From: Marivirga arenosa | Lineage (GTDB): Bacteria > Bacteroidota > Bacteroidia > Cytophagales > Cyclobacteriaceae | DNA length: 64,000 bases | Direction: 5' to 3' | Assembly: GCF_030503895.2 (NCBI RefSeq) | Contig: NZ_CP129970.2 | Location: 1,986,001-2,050,000 of the forward strand | Shown: positions 17,168-25,862 of the stretch, in pieces | How positions within the stretch are numbered: position 1 is the first letter of the stretch | Layout: each line of letters begins with the position of its first letter | Notes under the pieces: generated by a model | Seen by the model: only the letters and a program-made list of their open reading frames with translations | Told to the model about the DNA's origin: nothing | The model's database searches: none | Made by a program: the position numbers and the translations under genes

Positions 17168-18216
17168 TGGAAACTATAGAGAATTTAGCAAATAAAAGAC
17201 CTTTAAAGGTTGATATTCACACTCATATTTTGCCTGAAAATTGGCCAGATTTGAGAGAGCGTTATGGATATGGCGGATTCATCAGGCTTGAGCATCATAA
17301 ACCTTGTTGCGCAAGGATGATGATGGATGATAAATTCTTTAGGGAAGTAGAAGATAATTGCTGGGATCCAGTTACACGTATGCATGAGTGTGAAAATCAT
17401 AATGTAGATGTTCAAGTGCTATCTACAGTTCCAGTAATGTTTAGTTATTGGGCAAAACCAGAAGATACTCTCGATCTATCCAGAATGTTGAATGATCATA
17501 TTGCAGGAGTTGTCAGTCGCTATCCTGATCGCTTTATAGGATTAGGTACTTTGCCTATGCAGGCACCCGATTTAGCAATAAAGGAATTAGAAAGATGTGT
17601 AAAAGAATTAGGTTTAGCCGGAGTTCAAATCGGAACGCATATTAATGATTGGAACCTAGAAGCCCCTGAGGTTTTTGCTGTTTTTCAAGCTGCAGAGGAT
17701 TTAGGAGCATCGATTTTCATCCACCCCTGGGATATGATGGGTAAGGATCAAATGCCAAAATATTGGCTTCCGTGGTTAGTAGGTATGCCCGCTGAAACTT
17801 CAAGAGCAATATGTTCCATGATATTCGGAGGGGTATTCGAGCGTTTACCTAATTTAAAAGTTGCATTTGCGCATGGTGGAGGTTCTTTTCCTGCAACTAT
17901 AGGTAGAGTTGGTCATGGCTTTGATGTTAGACCCGATTTATGCGCAATTGATAATCCGCATCATCCCACTAAGTATTTGAAAAAGTTTTATGTGGATTCA
18001 TTAGTACATGATCCTTCAACGCTTGAATATCTTATTAAAACCATGGGAGAGGATTTTATTGCTTTAGGAACTGATTATCCCTTTCCATTAGGAGAGTTAG
18101 AGCCTGGGAAAATTATTGAAACAAGTAATTTTTCAGATGAGCTAAAAGCAAAATTATTAGGTAAAAATGCTTTAAAGTGGTTAGGCTTGGAGAAAGAAGA
18201 ATATGCAACACATTGA
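17167..18216 (+). CDS. nbaD: 2-amino-3-carboxymuconate-6-semialdehyde decarboxylase (ACMSD)
   Basis: Zinc-dependent amidohydrolase-superfamily decarboxylase of 349 residues. The HTH pair of ligands lies at residues 18-20, further ligands are seen in FIHPWD and FAHGGGSFP, and the catalytic aspartate region is LGTDYPFPLG. The start is placed at the ATG at 17167, whose A is shared with the preceding stop codon; an in-frame ATG at 17128 lies inside the dioxygenase gene and would add 13 residues not seen in the family. It commits the pathway to degradation instead of quinolinate formation. Its end overlaps the next gene by 14 bases. Confidence 0.95.
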   Translation: METIENLANKRPLKVDIHTHILPENWPDLRERYGYGGFIRLEHHKPCCARMMMDDKFFREVEDNCWDPVTRMHECENHNVDVQVLSTVPVMFSYWAKPEDTLDLSRMLNDHIAGVVSRYPDRFIGLGTLPMQAPDLAIKELERCVKELGLAGVQIGTHINDWNLEAPEVFAVFQAAEDLGASIFIHPWDMMGKDQMPKYWLPWLVGMPAETSRAICSMIFGGVFERLPNLKVAFAHGGGSFPATIGRVGHGFDVRPDLCAIDNPHHPTKYLKKFYVDSLVHDPSTLEYLIKTMGEDFIALGTDYPFPLGELEPGKIIETSNFSDELKAKLLGKNALKWLGLEKEEYATH

Positions 18217-18685
18217 GCAAGAATTTTTCATAGATTCTAAATTTGGTAAACTTCTAATTGGAATAAAACAAAACAAAATTGCTAGAATTTCATTTAATCA
18301 ACCACAAAATTCATTAAAAGGGAATAAGCCTAAAGTAGTTACTTCAATAGAAAATCAACTTTTGGAATACTTCAATGGTCATAGAAAAGATTTTCAGTTT
18401 GAATATTATTTGAATGGAACAGACTTTCAAAAAGAAGTTTGGGAAAAATTGATGGAAATACCCTACGGAAAAACCATTAGCTATGGTAAATTAGCAGCTC
18501 AATTAGGAGATGTCAAAAAAATACGGGCAGTAGCAAATGCAGTAGGTAAAAATCCAATTCCAATTTTAATCCCATGCCATAGAGTAGTAGGAGTTAAGGG
18601 AGCACTTACAGGTTATGTAGGCGGATTAGCCATAAAAAGACAGTTAATTGAAATTGAATCAAACCGGCAACTAGGCTTATTTTAA
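18203..18685 (+). CDS. ogt: Methylated-DNA-protein-cysteine methyltransferase (O6-alkylguanine repair)
   Basis: Suicide DNA-repair protein of 160 residues that moves an alkyl group from O6-alkylguanine to its own cysteine. The active site IPCHRVVG is intact, preceded by the helix-turn-helix segment KTISYGKLAAQLGDVKKIRAVANAVGKNP. There is no Ada-type N-terminal domain. The gene starts 14 bases inside the ACMSD gene and is followed 19 bases later by kynureninase, so it lies within a catabolic operon with which it has no known metabolic link. Confidence 0.95.
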   Translation: MQHIEQEFFIDSKFGKLLIGIKQNKIARISFNQPQNSLKGNKPKVVTSIENQLLEYFNGHRKDFQFEYYLNGTDFQKEVWEKLMEIPYGKTISYGKLAAQLGDVKKIRAVANAVGKNPIPILIPCHRVVGVKGALTGYVGGLAIKRQLIEIESNRQLGLF

Positions 18686-18704
18686 ATAATATATTAACTC
18701 AACA

Positions 18705-20015
18705 ATGATAGAAAATTACAGTAATTCACTAGAATATGCACAGAAGATGGATCAAGAAGATCCATTAAATAAATACAGAGATGAGTTCCATATTCCAGTA
18801 ATTGATGGACAACAAGTAATATATTATACAGGAAATTCATTAGGACTTCAACCTAAAAGAACCCGGGCATTTATTGAAAAGGAAATGAAAGATTGGGAGC
18901 TGTTTGGGGTTGAAGGTCATTTCAATAAGAAAAAAGAAAATATATGGTTTAAATACCATGAATATGGAAAGGAGGCGATAGCTGAAATCGTAGGGGCTAA
19001 ACCAGTTGAAGTGGTTCCCATGAATAATTTAACGGTAAATCTTCACTTGCTGTTAGTTTCATTCTATAGACCAACTGCAAAGAAGTATAAAATCATTGTA
19101 GAAAAAGGGGCCTTTCCTTCGGATCAATATGTATTCGAATCACAATTAAATTTTCACGCTCACCATGCAGGTCAAAATCTATTTGATCCTGAAGAGGCAT
19201 TAGTAGAAATAGCACCTAGAGAAGGCGAAGACACTTTAAGAACGGAGGATATACTTTCTACTATAAAAGAACATCAAAATGAGCTATGTTTGGTGATGAT
19301 GGGAGGTCTTCAGTATTATACTGGACAATTCTTTGACTTAGAAAAAATTACGAAAGCAGCACATGAGGTGGGTGCTTATGCTGGTTTTGACCTTGCTCAT
19401 GCAGCAGGTAATATAGAATTAAAACTACATGATTGGGATGTTGATTTTGCTAGCTGGTGTACCTATAAATATTTAAATTCTGGCCCAGGAAACGTATCAG
19501 GAATTTATGTACATGAACGCTTTGCAAATGATAAAGAGCTTCCTCGATTTGCGGGTTGGTGGGGACATGATGAAGGAGAGAGATTCCAAATGAAAAAAGG
19601 CTTTATTCCTATGGAAGGAGCTGATGGCTGGCAATTAAGCAATACAAATGTTTTGGGTCATGCTGCCCATTATGCTTCATTAGAAATATTTAAAGAAGTT
19701 GGAATGAAAGCTTTACGTGAAAAGAGTATTAAGTTGACTGGTTATCTGGAATACTTAATTAATGAATTCAATAAAGAAGAAAAAATATTAGAAATAATTA
19801 CACCTAAAGAGCCTGAAAATAGAGGTTGCCAATTATCATTATATTTATTAAAATACGGTAAGCCATTATTCGATGAATTAATGAAAAGAGGTGTTTTAGG
19901 TGATTGGAGAGAGCCTAATGTGATCCGTTTAGCGCCCGTTCCACTATACAATACTTTTGAAGAACAGTATCTTTTTATCCAAAAATTGAAAGAGTCTGTT
20001 GAAGCATTAAAATAA
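18705..20015 (+). CDS. kynU: Kynureninase
   Basis: PLP-dependent hydrolase of 436 residues that cleaves kynurenine or 3-hydroxykynurenine to (3-hydroxy)anthranilate and alanine. The start region YTGNSLGLQPKRT is typical, PLP is held by D229-type FDLAHAAGN and the Schiff-base lysine is in WCTYKYLNSGPG. The GGWWGHD motif and the C-terminal REPNVIRLAPVPLYN arm agree with human and Pseudomonas kynureninases. It is followed seven bases later by the monooxygenase gene, so substrate and product enzymes are made together. Confidence 0.97.
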   Translation: MIENYSNSLEYAQKMDQEDPLNKYRDEFHIPVIDGQQVIYYTGNSLGLQPKRTRAFIEKEMKDWELFGVEGHFNKKKENIWFKYHEYGKEAIAEIVGAKPVEVVPMNNLTVNLHLLLVSFYRPTAKKYKIIVEKGAFPSDQYVFESQLNFHAHHAGQNLFDPEEALVEIAPREGEDTLRTEDILSTIKEHQNELCLVMMGGLQYYTGQFFDLEKITKAAHEVGAYAGFDLAHAAGNIELKLHDWDVDFASWCTYKYLNSGPGNVSGIYVHERFANDKELPRFAGWWGHDEGERFQMKKGFIPMEGADGWQLSNTNVLGHAAHYASLEIFKEVGMKALREKSIKLTGYLEYLINEFNKEEKILEIITPKEPENRGCQLSLYLLKYGKPLFDELMKRGVLGDWREPNVIRLAPVPLYNTFEEQYLFIQKLKESVEALK

Positions 20016-20022
20016 GCCTATT

Positions 20023-21363
20023 TTGAATACGGAAATTAAACATATTGCAGTATTAGGAGCTGGATTAGTCGGTACATTATTAAGTATATATCTTAAAAAA
20101 AGAGGCTATAATGTCGATCTTTTTGAAAAAAGAGATGACATGAGATTGTCTTCTTCTGATTCAGGGCGCTCAATAAATTTGGCGCTCAGCAGAAGGGGGA
20201 TAAAAGCGTTAAAAGATATTGATGTATTGGATGAAGTGGAGGAGATTATGCTTCCAATGAAGGGTAGAATGATGCATAGCTTAGATGGCAATTTGACATT
20301 TCAGCCTTATGGTAAAGAAGGGCAATATATTAATTCCGTATCGAGGGCAAATCTGAATAAAATATTATTAAATAGAGCTGAAAAATCAGGAGTTGAAATT
20401 CATTTTGGGCATTCTTGTAAAACAGTTGATATAGAAGAAACTAAAGTGACTTTCGAAAGTCCTAATGGTAAAGAGAAAACTCTTGAATTTGATTTAGTTT
20501 TAGGTGCCGATGGCGCATTTTCAAAATTGCGTCAGGCTATGATGAAATCTGATCGATTTAATTATAATCAATATTATATTCCTCATGGTTATAAGGAATT
20601 AACCATTCCCCCAACTGAAGATGGTGAGTTTGCAATTGAACCTAACGCCTTACATATTTGGCCTAGAGGTCAATATATGTTAATTGCACTTCCTAACTTA
20701 GATAAGAGTTTCACTTGCACTTTGTTTTTTCCATTTGAAGGACAACCTTCTTTCGAAAGCTTACAAACACCGCAACAAGTATTACATTTTTTCAAAAATA
20801 CCTTCCCTGATAGCTTACCACATTTGAAAAATATTCAGCAAGAGTATTTTGAAAACCCTACTTCATCATTGGTGACCATCAAATGTGAGCCTTGGGTGAA
20901 AAATAATTGTGTCCTAATCGGTGATGCCGCTCATGCTATTGTTCCATTCTATGGGCAAGGAATGAATGCTGGTTTTGAAGACTGCTTTGAGTTAAATGTT
21001 TTGCTAGATAAATATGAGGATGATTGGGAAAAGGTGTTGGAAGATTATCAAAACTTGCGAAAAAGTGATGGAGATGCTATCGCAGATTTAGCATTACATA
21101 ATTTTGTGGAGATGCGGGATTTGGTGGCAGATGATAAATTTTTGATTCAGAAGAAAATTGAAGCAAAACTTCATGATTTATACCCTGAAAAATGGATGCC
21201 ATTATATTCTATGGTAACTTTCAGTGATTTAAGATATTCTGAGGCTTGTGAAATAGGCATGAAACAACAGCGCATTATGGATGAAGTAATGCAACAACCC
21301 GATGTGTTAGAAAACTGGGAAAATCTTAACCTCGAACAAATAGTTAATAAACTAGATCAATAG
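20023..21363 (+). CDS. kmo: Kynurenine 3-monooxygenase, FAD-dependent
   Basis: NADPH-dependent flavoprotein hydroxylase of 446 residues making 3-hydroxykynurenine. Residues 9-15 hold the FAD motif GAGLVG, the middle has VLGADGAFSKLR, and the second FAD motif reads GDAAHAIVPFYGQGMNAGFEDC. The start is TTG at 20023-20025: an in-frame TAA at 20008 leaves no ATG upstream, and the FAD strand begins at once. The C-terminal region (FSDLRYSEA) fits KMO. Located seven bases after kynU in one operon. Confidence 0.95.
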   Translation: MNTEIKHIAVLGAGLVGTLLSIYLKKRGYNVDLFEKRDDMRLSSSDSGRSINLALSRRGIKALKDIDVLDEVEEIMLPMKGRMMHSLDGNLTFQPYGKEGQYINSVSRANLNKILLNRAEKSGVEIHFGHSCKTVDIEETKVTFESPNGKEKTLEFDLVLGADGAFSKLRQAMMKSDRFNYNQYYIPHGYKELTIPPTEDGEFAIEPNALHIWPRGQYMLIALPNLDKSFTCTLFFPFEGQPSFESLQTPQQVLHFFKNTFPDSLPHLKNIQQEYFENPTSSLVTIKCEPWVKNNCVLIGDAAHAIVPFYGQGMNAGFEDCFELNVLLDKYEDDWEKVLEDYQNLRKSDGDAIADLALHNFVEMRDLVADDKFLIQKKIEAKLHDLYPEKWMPLYSMVTFSDLRYSEACEIGMKQQRIMDEVMQQPDVLENWENLNLEQIVNKLDQ

Positions 21364-21427
21364 ATTTTCTATTTGCTAAACATATTTTTCTATATCCGTT
21401 TTTATAAAAGAACTAAACTTTATAAAA

Positions 21428-22093
21428 ATGGCAAATACGGTAAAAATTTTGGATGTGCTGTCTCTAACGCACAACGTAAAGCGAATCAAAACCGAAAAAC
21501 CTAATGGCTATCAATTCACACCAGGACAGGCGACAGAGGTAGCAATCAATAAAAAAGATTGGACTGAAGAAAAAAGGCCTTTCACATTTACTTCATTGCC
21601 AGATGAAGATCACTTAGAATTTGTAATTAAAACTTATCATGATCATAAAGGTGTAACCAATGAAATTGACAGCCTTGTTGAAGGTGATGAATTAATTATA
21701 GATGATGCATGGGGTGCCATAGAATATAAAGGAACAGGGACTTTCATTGCCGGTGGTGCAGGGATTACTCCTTTCATTGCAATTTTTAGAGACTTAGAAA
21801 AAAAAGGTGAGATAGGGGAGAATAGTCTGATATTTTCAAATAAAACTGGTGATGATGTTATTTTAGAATCATATTTCAATGACATTTTAGGAGAGAATTT
21901 CATTTCAACCTTGACACATCAAAATATTGAAGGTCATGAAAACAAAATGGTAGATATGGACTTTCTAAAAAGGCATATAGAAAATTTTACTCAGCATTTT
22001 TATGTGTGCGGTCCTGATGCTATGGTAAAGGATGTTAGTAAATATTTAGAAATGTTGGGTGCGAATCCAGAGGGTATAACTTTTGAAAAATAA
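21428..22093 (+). CDS. FAD-binding ferredoxin/flavodoxin reductase-like protein
   Basis: A 221-residue oxidoreductase of the ferredoxin-NADP+ reductase type. The FAD-binding barrel contains RPFTFTSLPDEDHLEFVIKTY, and the NAD(P) half starts with GGAGITPFIAIFRDL and ends with FYVCGPDAMVKDV. There is no iron-sulphur domain, so electrons must go to a separate partner. It is separated by 64 bases from kmo and followed closely by an SDR. Whether it belongs to the kynurenine operon or feeds another electron user is open; kmo itself takes NADPH directly. Confidence 0.82.
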   Translation: MANTVKILDVLSLTHNVKRIKTEKPNGYQFTPGQATEVAINKKDWTEEKRPFTFTSLPDEDHLEFVIKTYHDHKGVTNEIDSLVEGDELIIDDAWGAIEYKGTGTFIAGGAGITPFIAIFRDLEKKGEIGENSLIFSNKTGDDVILESYFNDILGENFISTLTHQNIEGHENKMVDMDFLKRHIENFTQHFYVCGPDAMVKDVSKYLEMLGANPEGITFEK

Positions 22094-22101
22094 AATTAAC
22101 T

Positions 22102-22770
22102 ATGAATATAATCGTAAGTGGCGCTGATGGTAATTTAGGAAGCGCAGTAGCTCAAAAACTCAATTCTGAAGGACATAATATATTCGGTTTAGTAGGACTA
22201 GATGAAAATGTAAGTGATGCCGAAAAGTCATTTCAAAAGCAAAAGTTTGATTTGATGGATCCCAGTGCAGCTGAAAAAGCTGTGAATAATGCTGCAAATA
22301 CCTATGGAGAGTTAGACGGAGCAGTTTTGACCGTTGGAGGTTATGCTGGTGGAGGTATTAAGGATGTGGGAATAGAAGATATCCATAAGCAAATCAAGCT
22401 GAATTTTGATACTGCATATAATATTGTAAAGCCTTTGATGGAAAAAATGCCTAAAGGAGGGCAAATATTTTTAATTGGTGCCAAACCTGTTTTATCAGCT
22501 GACGAATTGAAAAACGTAGTTTCATATGGTTTAGCCAAACAACTAATATTTAGTCTTGCTGATATAATCAATGCAGATTTCGCAGAGCATAATATTAGTG
22601 CCCACGTGGTAGTACCTAGTATTATAGATACGCCACCGAACAGAGAGGCAATGCCTGATATGAATTTTGATGATTGGGTAAAACCCGCTCAAATAGCAGA
22701 AACTATTAATCACTATTTTATTCATCCCGAAATCAGAAATGGAGTGATTAAAGTATTCAATAAAGTATAA
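22102..22770 (+). CDS. SDR family NAD(P)-dependent oxidoreductase
   Basis: Short-chain dehydrogenase/reductase of 222 residues. The cofactor motif is GADGNLG near residues 7-13 and the active-site YGLAK gives an intact YxxxK, unlike the SDR at 15719-16501. The chain lacks most of the usual C-terminal substrate loop. Eight bases separate it from the flavin reductase, so the two are co-transcribed, and a strong terminator follows. Substrate unknown. Confidence 0.85.
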   Translation: MNIIVSGADGNLGSAVAQKLNSEGHNIFGLVGLDENVSDAEKSFQKQKFDLMDPSAAEKAVNNAANTYGELDGAVLTVGGYAGGGIKDVGIEDIHKQIKLNFDTAYNIVKPLMEKMPKGGQIFLIGAKPVLSADELKNVVSYGLAKQLIFSLADIINADFAEHNISAHVVVPSIIDTPPNREAMPDMNFDDWVKPAQIAETINHYFIHPEIRNGVIKVFNKV

Positions 22771-22776
22771 AAACTA

Positions 22777-22815
22777 TTCCCAAGGACTCCATTATGGGTC
22801 CTTGGGAATTTTTTA
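22777..22815 (+). terminator. Strong hairpin terminator after the SDR gene
   Basis: Stem TTCCCAAGGAC / GTCCTTGGGAA around a CCATTATGG apex, followed by a run of T. It sits between converging genes and ends the plus-strand arm. Confidence 0.85.
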
Positions 22816-23031
22816 AGATTTCAATAAGCTTCTCAAACCCAATAATGCTATGATACTTCCCCCTACAAGTGAAGTGTAATACCAAGTCTCGCTCATACGA
22901 TAGGCATTATCATCTAATAAATCATTTACTTTCTCACCAATTGAAGCATTTGGACTATGATCGACTGACCAATAGATTATAAATGCTCCTATCGCAATCA
23001 AAATAATTCCTTTTAAAAGCCCTTTTTTCAT
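22813..23031 (-). CDS. Small two-helix membrane protein, DUF3185-like
   Basis: A 72-residue protein with two hydrophobic helices (residues about 6-22 and 51-69) joined by an acidic loop with IGEKVNDLLDDN. The order short helix, loop, GG-containing helix resembles DUF3185 proteins. The function is unknown and family membership is only suggested by shape. It is transcribed away from the regulator gene at 23171. The assigned start (MKKGLLKG) follows no visible ribosome-binding site, as in many genes here. Confidence 0.6.
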   Translation of the reverse strand: MKKGLLKGIILIAIGAFIIYWSVDHSPNASIGEKVNDLLDDNAYRMSETWYYTSLVGGSIIALLGLRSLLKS

Positions 23032-23170
23032 AATTATTAAATTTACGTCAAATATGAAGTTATTAAAACTAAAGGGTAATATGAAAAAACATGAAATTTA
23101 TATCTTTTAAGTTTCTCGGAAAAAGATTATATTTATGTAGCCTAAAAGAATATGATAATTATCTGTTGTT

Positions 23171-23884
23171 ATGTCCAAAAAAGTTAAAAATATCCCCTGT
23201 GAATTATGCCTTAGTAGGAGGAAATCTATGTTTAATGAAATTCCTGAACAAGCTTTATGTACATTGAGTGAGCATAAAAGTACTTTAGCACACAATAAAG
23301 GTCAAGTTCTTTTCCTTGAAGGCACCCAACCAATGGGATTATTTTGCATAAGTGAAGGCAAGGTAAAAATCTACAAAACGGATGACTCAGGAAGAGAGCA
23401 GATTGTAAGATTAGCTAAAGATGGGGACTTCCTAGGCTACCGAGCACTACTTTCTGGTGAAAACTATAATTCATCTGCAACTATACTTGAAAATGCAAAA
23501 GTTTGCTTCATCCCTAAAAGTAGCTTCACGGATCTTATTTCAAAAGATCAAGATTTTCAGAATAAGTTAATGCAAGCGGTTTGTCATGATTTAGGAGTGA
23601 TGGAACAAAAGATGGCCGATATGGCAAATAAAACAGTACGTCAAAGATTAGCCACTACTTTGTTAATGCTAAAAAATTCCTACGGAATTGATGGCGATCA
23701 AAAAACAGAAATTGATATTGCCTTAACAAGAGAAGATTTAGCAAAAATAGTAGGAACCGCTACTGAAACCTTAATTAGATTACTGTCTGACTTTAAAAAG
23801 GATGGATTAATCGATATTAATGGCAAAAAGATTAGTATAGTAGACGCTAAAGGTATTGCTAAAGAAATCGATTTATTCGCCTAA
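23171..23884 (+). CDS. Crp/Fnr family transcriptional regulator with FNR-like cysteines
   Basis: A 237-residue regulator with an N-terminal cyclic-nucleotide-binding-type beta roll (residues about 25-140) and a Crp-type helix-turn-helix (about 185-225, TREDLAKIVGTATETLIRLLSDFKK). It carries C10, C13 (CELC), C30 and C112; C112 in KVCFIP aligns with the central iron-sulphur ligand C122 of E. coli FNR. The third N-terminal cysteine has unusual spacing, so an oxygen- or nitric-oxide-sensing cluster is possible but not certain. Its targets are unknown; it is a single gene upstream of rlmN. Confidence 0.85.
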   Translation: MSKKVKNIPCELCLSRRKSMFNEIPEQALCTLSEHKSTLAHNKGQVLFLEGTQPMGLFCISEGKVKIYKTDDSGREQIVRLAKDGDFLGYRALLSGENYNSSATILENAKVCFIPKSSFTDLISKDQDFQNKLMQAVCHDLGVMEQKMADMANKTVRQRLATTLLMLKNSYGIDGDQKTEIDIALTREDLAKIVGTATETLIRLLSDFKKDGLIDINGKKISIVDAKGIAKEIDLFA

Positions 23885-23950
23885 TTATTTAATTTCCTTA
23901 CAATTTTTGAACTAATACCAACTCATTAGGCTTATGTCTGCTGATTATTG

Positions 23951-23958
23951 TAATTTTG
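23951..23958 (+). promoter_or_regulatory. Promoter -7 box candidate just upstream of rlmN
   Basis: TAATTTTG matches TAnnTTTG exactly but no good -33 box is seen 19 bases earlier. The start codon is only five bases downstream, so a transcript from here would have little or no leader. Confidence 0.35.
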
Positions 23959-23962
23959 TGAT

Positions 23963-25045
23963 ATGCAAGACAAAGCAGTACATATTGAAAAGGAAGTAAT
24001 TGAGGTTAATCTTAAAAAGATAGACATTAGAAAGATGTCTATTGAGGCCATAGCTCAAGATTTGACTGAATTTGGTGAGAAAGCATTTAGAGCTAAGCAA
24101 ATTTACGAATGGCTTTGGGTTAAATCAGCTGCTTCTTTTGAAGAAATGACTAATCTATCAAAAGGATTGAGAGAGTGGTTAGATAAAAACTATTGTATTA
24201 ATAGAATTACTATTGCATCAAAGCAATTAAGTAATGATAGAACCATAAAAGTTGCCTTTAGACTACATGATGGTCATGAGGTAGAAGGTGTATTAATTCC
24301 TACCGAAAATAGAATGACGGCTTGTGTTTCATCTCAGGTTGGTTGCTCATTAAGCTGTAAATTCTGTGCAACAGGTTATTTAAAAAGAATGAGAAACCTT
24401 GAGGCTGCAGAAATTTACGATCAAGTTGTAATGATTAAAGAACTAGCCGAAACTCATTATGACATGCCGCTTACTAATATAGTGTATATGGGAATGGGAG
24501 AACCATTACTAAACTATAAAAACATGATGGAGTCAATTGAACATATTACTTCCGAGAAAGGGCTGTTCATGTCTCCAAAAAGAATTACAGTTTCTACAGC
24601 GGGTATCTCCAAAATGATTAAGAAATTAGCTGATGATGAAGCTAAATTTAATCTTGCACTTTCATTACATGCTGCAAATGATGAAAAGCGTAGCCGCATT
24701 ATGTCAATTAATGACAGCAATAATTTACCAGTATTAAGAGAGGCACTTGAGTATTATTATAATAAAACTAAAAGCAGAGTAACCTTTGAATATTGTGTCT
24801 TCAATAATTTTAATGATAGTTTAGAGGATGCAAAAGAACTTTGGCAGTTTACTAAATATGTTCCAGCTAAGGTTAATCTAATTGAGTATAATCCAATTGA
24901 CCAAGCTGATTTCACGAATACAGAAGAAGATAAACTAGATCAGTTTGCAAAATTTCTTGAGGATAGAGGGGTGATTGTAAATGTAAGAAGAAGTAGAGGT
25001 AAAGATATTGATGCAGCTTGTGGTCAGCTAGCCAATAAACATTAA
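23963..25045 (+). CDS. rlmN: 23S rRNA (adenine-2503-C2) methyltransferase RlmN
   Basis: Radical-SAM enzyme of 360 residues that methylates A2503 of 23S rRNA and A37 of some tRNAs. The cluster motif CxxxCxxC is at C128, C132 and C135 (CSLSCKFC), and the methyl-carrying C-terminal cysteine is C353 in DAACGQLA. The N-terminal helical domain (AFRAKQIYEWLW) binds RNA. The N-terminus is about 15 residues longer than in many homologues; an internal start is possible but the first ATG was kept because no better one follows. Confidence 0.96.
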   Translation: MQDKAVHIEKEVIEVNLKKIDIRKMSIEAIAQDLTEFGEKAFRAKQIYEWLWVKSAASFEEMTNLSKGLREWLDKNYCINRITIASKQLSNDRTIKVAFRLHDGHEVEGVLIPTENRMTACVSSQVGCSLSCKFCATGYLKRMRNLEAAEIYDQVVMIKELAETHYDMPLTNIVYMGMGEPLLNYKNMMESIEHITSEKGLFMSPKRITVSTAGISKMIKKLADDEAKFNLALSLHAANDEKRSRIMSINDSNNLPVLREALEYYYNKTKSRVTFEYCVFNNFNDSLEDAKELWQFTKYVPAKVNLIEYNPIDQADFTNTEEDKLDQFAKFLEDRGVIVNVRRSRGKDIDAACGQLANKH

Positions 25046-25135
25046 AATCCTTAGGATATACAATTAATGCAATTGCTTTGCGTTAAAGTAGTAGGTGTAT
25101 GAATAATCATGTTCAACTTAAAATGATTATTCACT

Positions 25136-25819
25136 ATGGAACATTTCAAAAATGCCACTCGCGAATTGTATTCAAAACGACCTTTATTTTTTAATGTAGG
25201 TCTGGTTTTAGCAATTAGTCTATGCTTTATTGCTTTTGAATTTAAAGTATCTATTTCAGAGGATGAAAAGGTAGAATTCCCCGAAGAGGATATCTTTATT
25301 TTAAGTCAAGATGTATTGCGGACTACTCAGCCTCCTAAACCGAAGCCAAAACCAGTAATTGAGCCTAAAGGAGAAATCAATATTGTAGAGGCGAAAGAAG
25401 TGCCTTCAGAGGAAAAGCCAACCGAAGTAGAAATTGAAGAAGTTTTGGTTGATGTTGGGACTACTTTTAAAATACCTGATGAGAAAGTAGAGGACAATAC
25501 GGTTTATAATTCTGGTGCATTGGAATTTGCCCCAAAATTTAACGGTGGTATTGAAGCTTTTTACGAGTACATTTCTGAATCTATTGAATATCCTTTATAT
25601 GAACAAAAAAGAAATATTGAAGGGAGAGTAGTTTTAACTTTCGTAATAGAAAAAGATGGTTCTTTAACCGATGTAGAAATTTTAAAAGGAGTTTCTAAAG
25701 GAATAGATGAAGAAGCCAAAAGAGTAATTGAAAATGCTCCAAAATGGGAAGCTGGCAGGCAAAGAGGCAGGGCAGTTCGAGTTAGAATGAATATTCCAAT
25801 CTATTTTAGATTGAATTAA
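25136..25819 (+). CDS. tonB: Energy transducer TonB
   Basis: Inner-membrane-anchored TonB of 227 residues passing proton-motive force to outer-membrane receptors such as those at 27.1 and 59.2 kb. It has one N-terminal helix (about 19-36), a proline/lysine segment (PPKPKPKPVIEPKG), an acidic linker and a C-terminal TonB domain (residues about 145-227) ending MNIPIYFRLN. Bacteroidota carry many TonB paralogues; no exbB/exbD lie here, so the energising partners are elsewhere. A terminator follows. Confidence 0.92.
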   Translation: MEHFKNATRELYSKRPLFFNVGLVLAISLCFIAFEFKVSISEDEKVEFPEEDIFILSQDVLRTTQPPKPKPKPVIEPKGEINIVEAKEVPSEEKPTEVEIEEVLVDVGTTFKIPDEKVEDNTVYNSGALEFAPKFNGGIEAFYEYISESIEYPLYEQKRNIEGRVVLTFVIEKDGSLTDVEILKGVSKGIDEEAKRVIENAPKWEAGRQRGRAVRVRMNIPIYFRLN

Positions 25820-25832
25820 TATAAAGTCAAAG

Positions 25833-25862
25833 AGGAAACATATTTAATGTTTCCTTTTTTTT
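25833..25862. terminator. Hairpin terminator after tonB
   Basis: Stem AGGAAACAT / ATGTTTCCT with loop ATTTA followed by eight T. It terminates tonB and overlaps the stop of the converging CDGSH gene. Confidence 0.85.

Noticed and set aside
23925-23962. Sigma-54-like AGGCTTATGTCTGCTG upstream of rlmN
   Set aside because: The GG and GC doublets are nine, not ten, bases apart and the rest of the consensus is poor.
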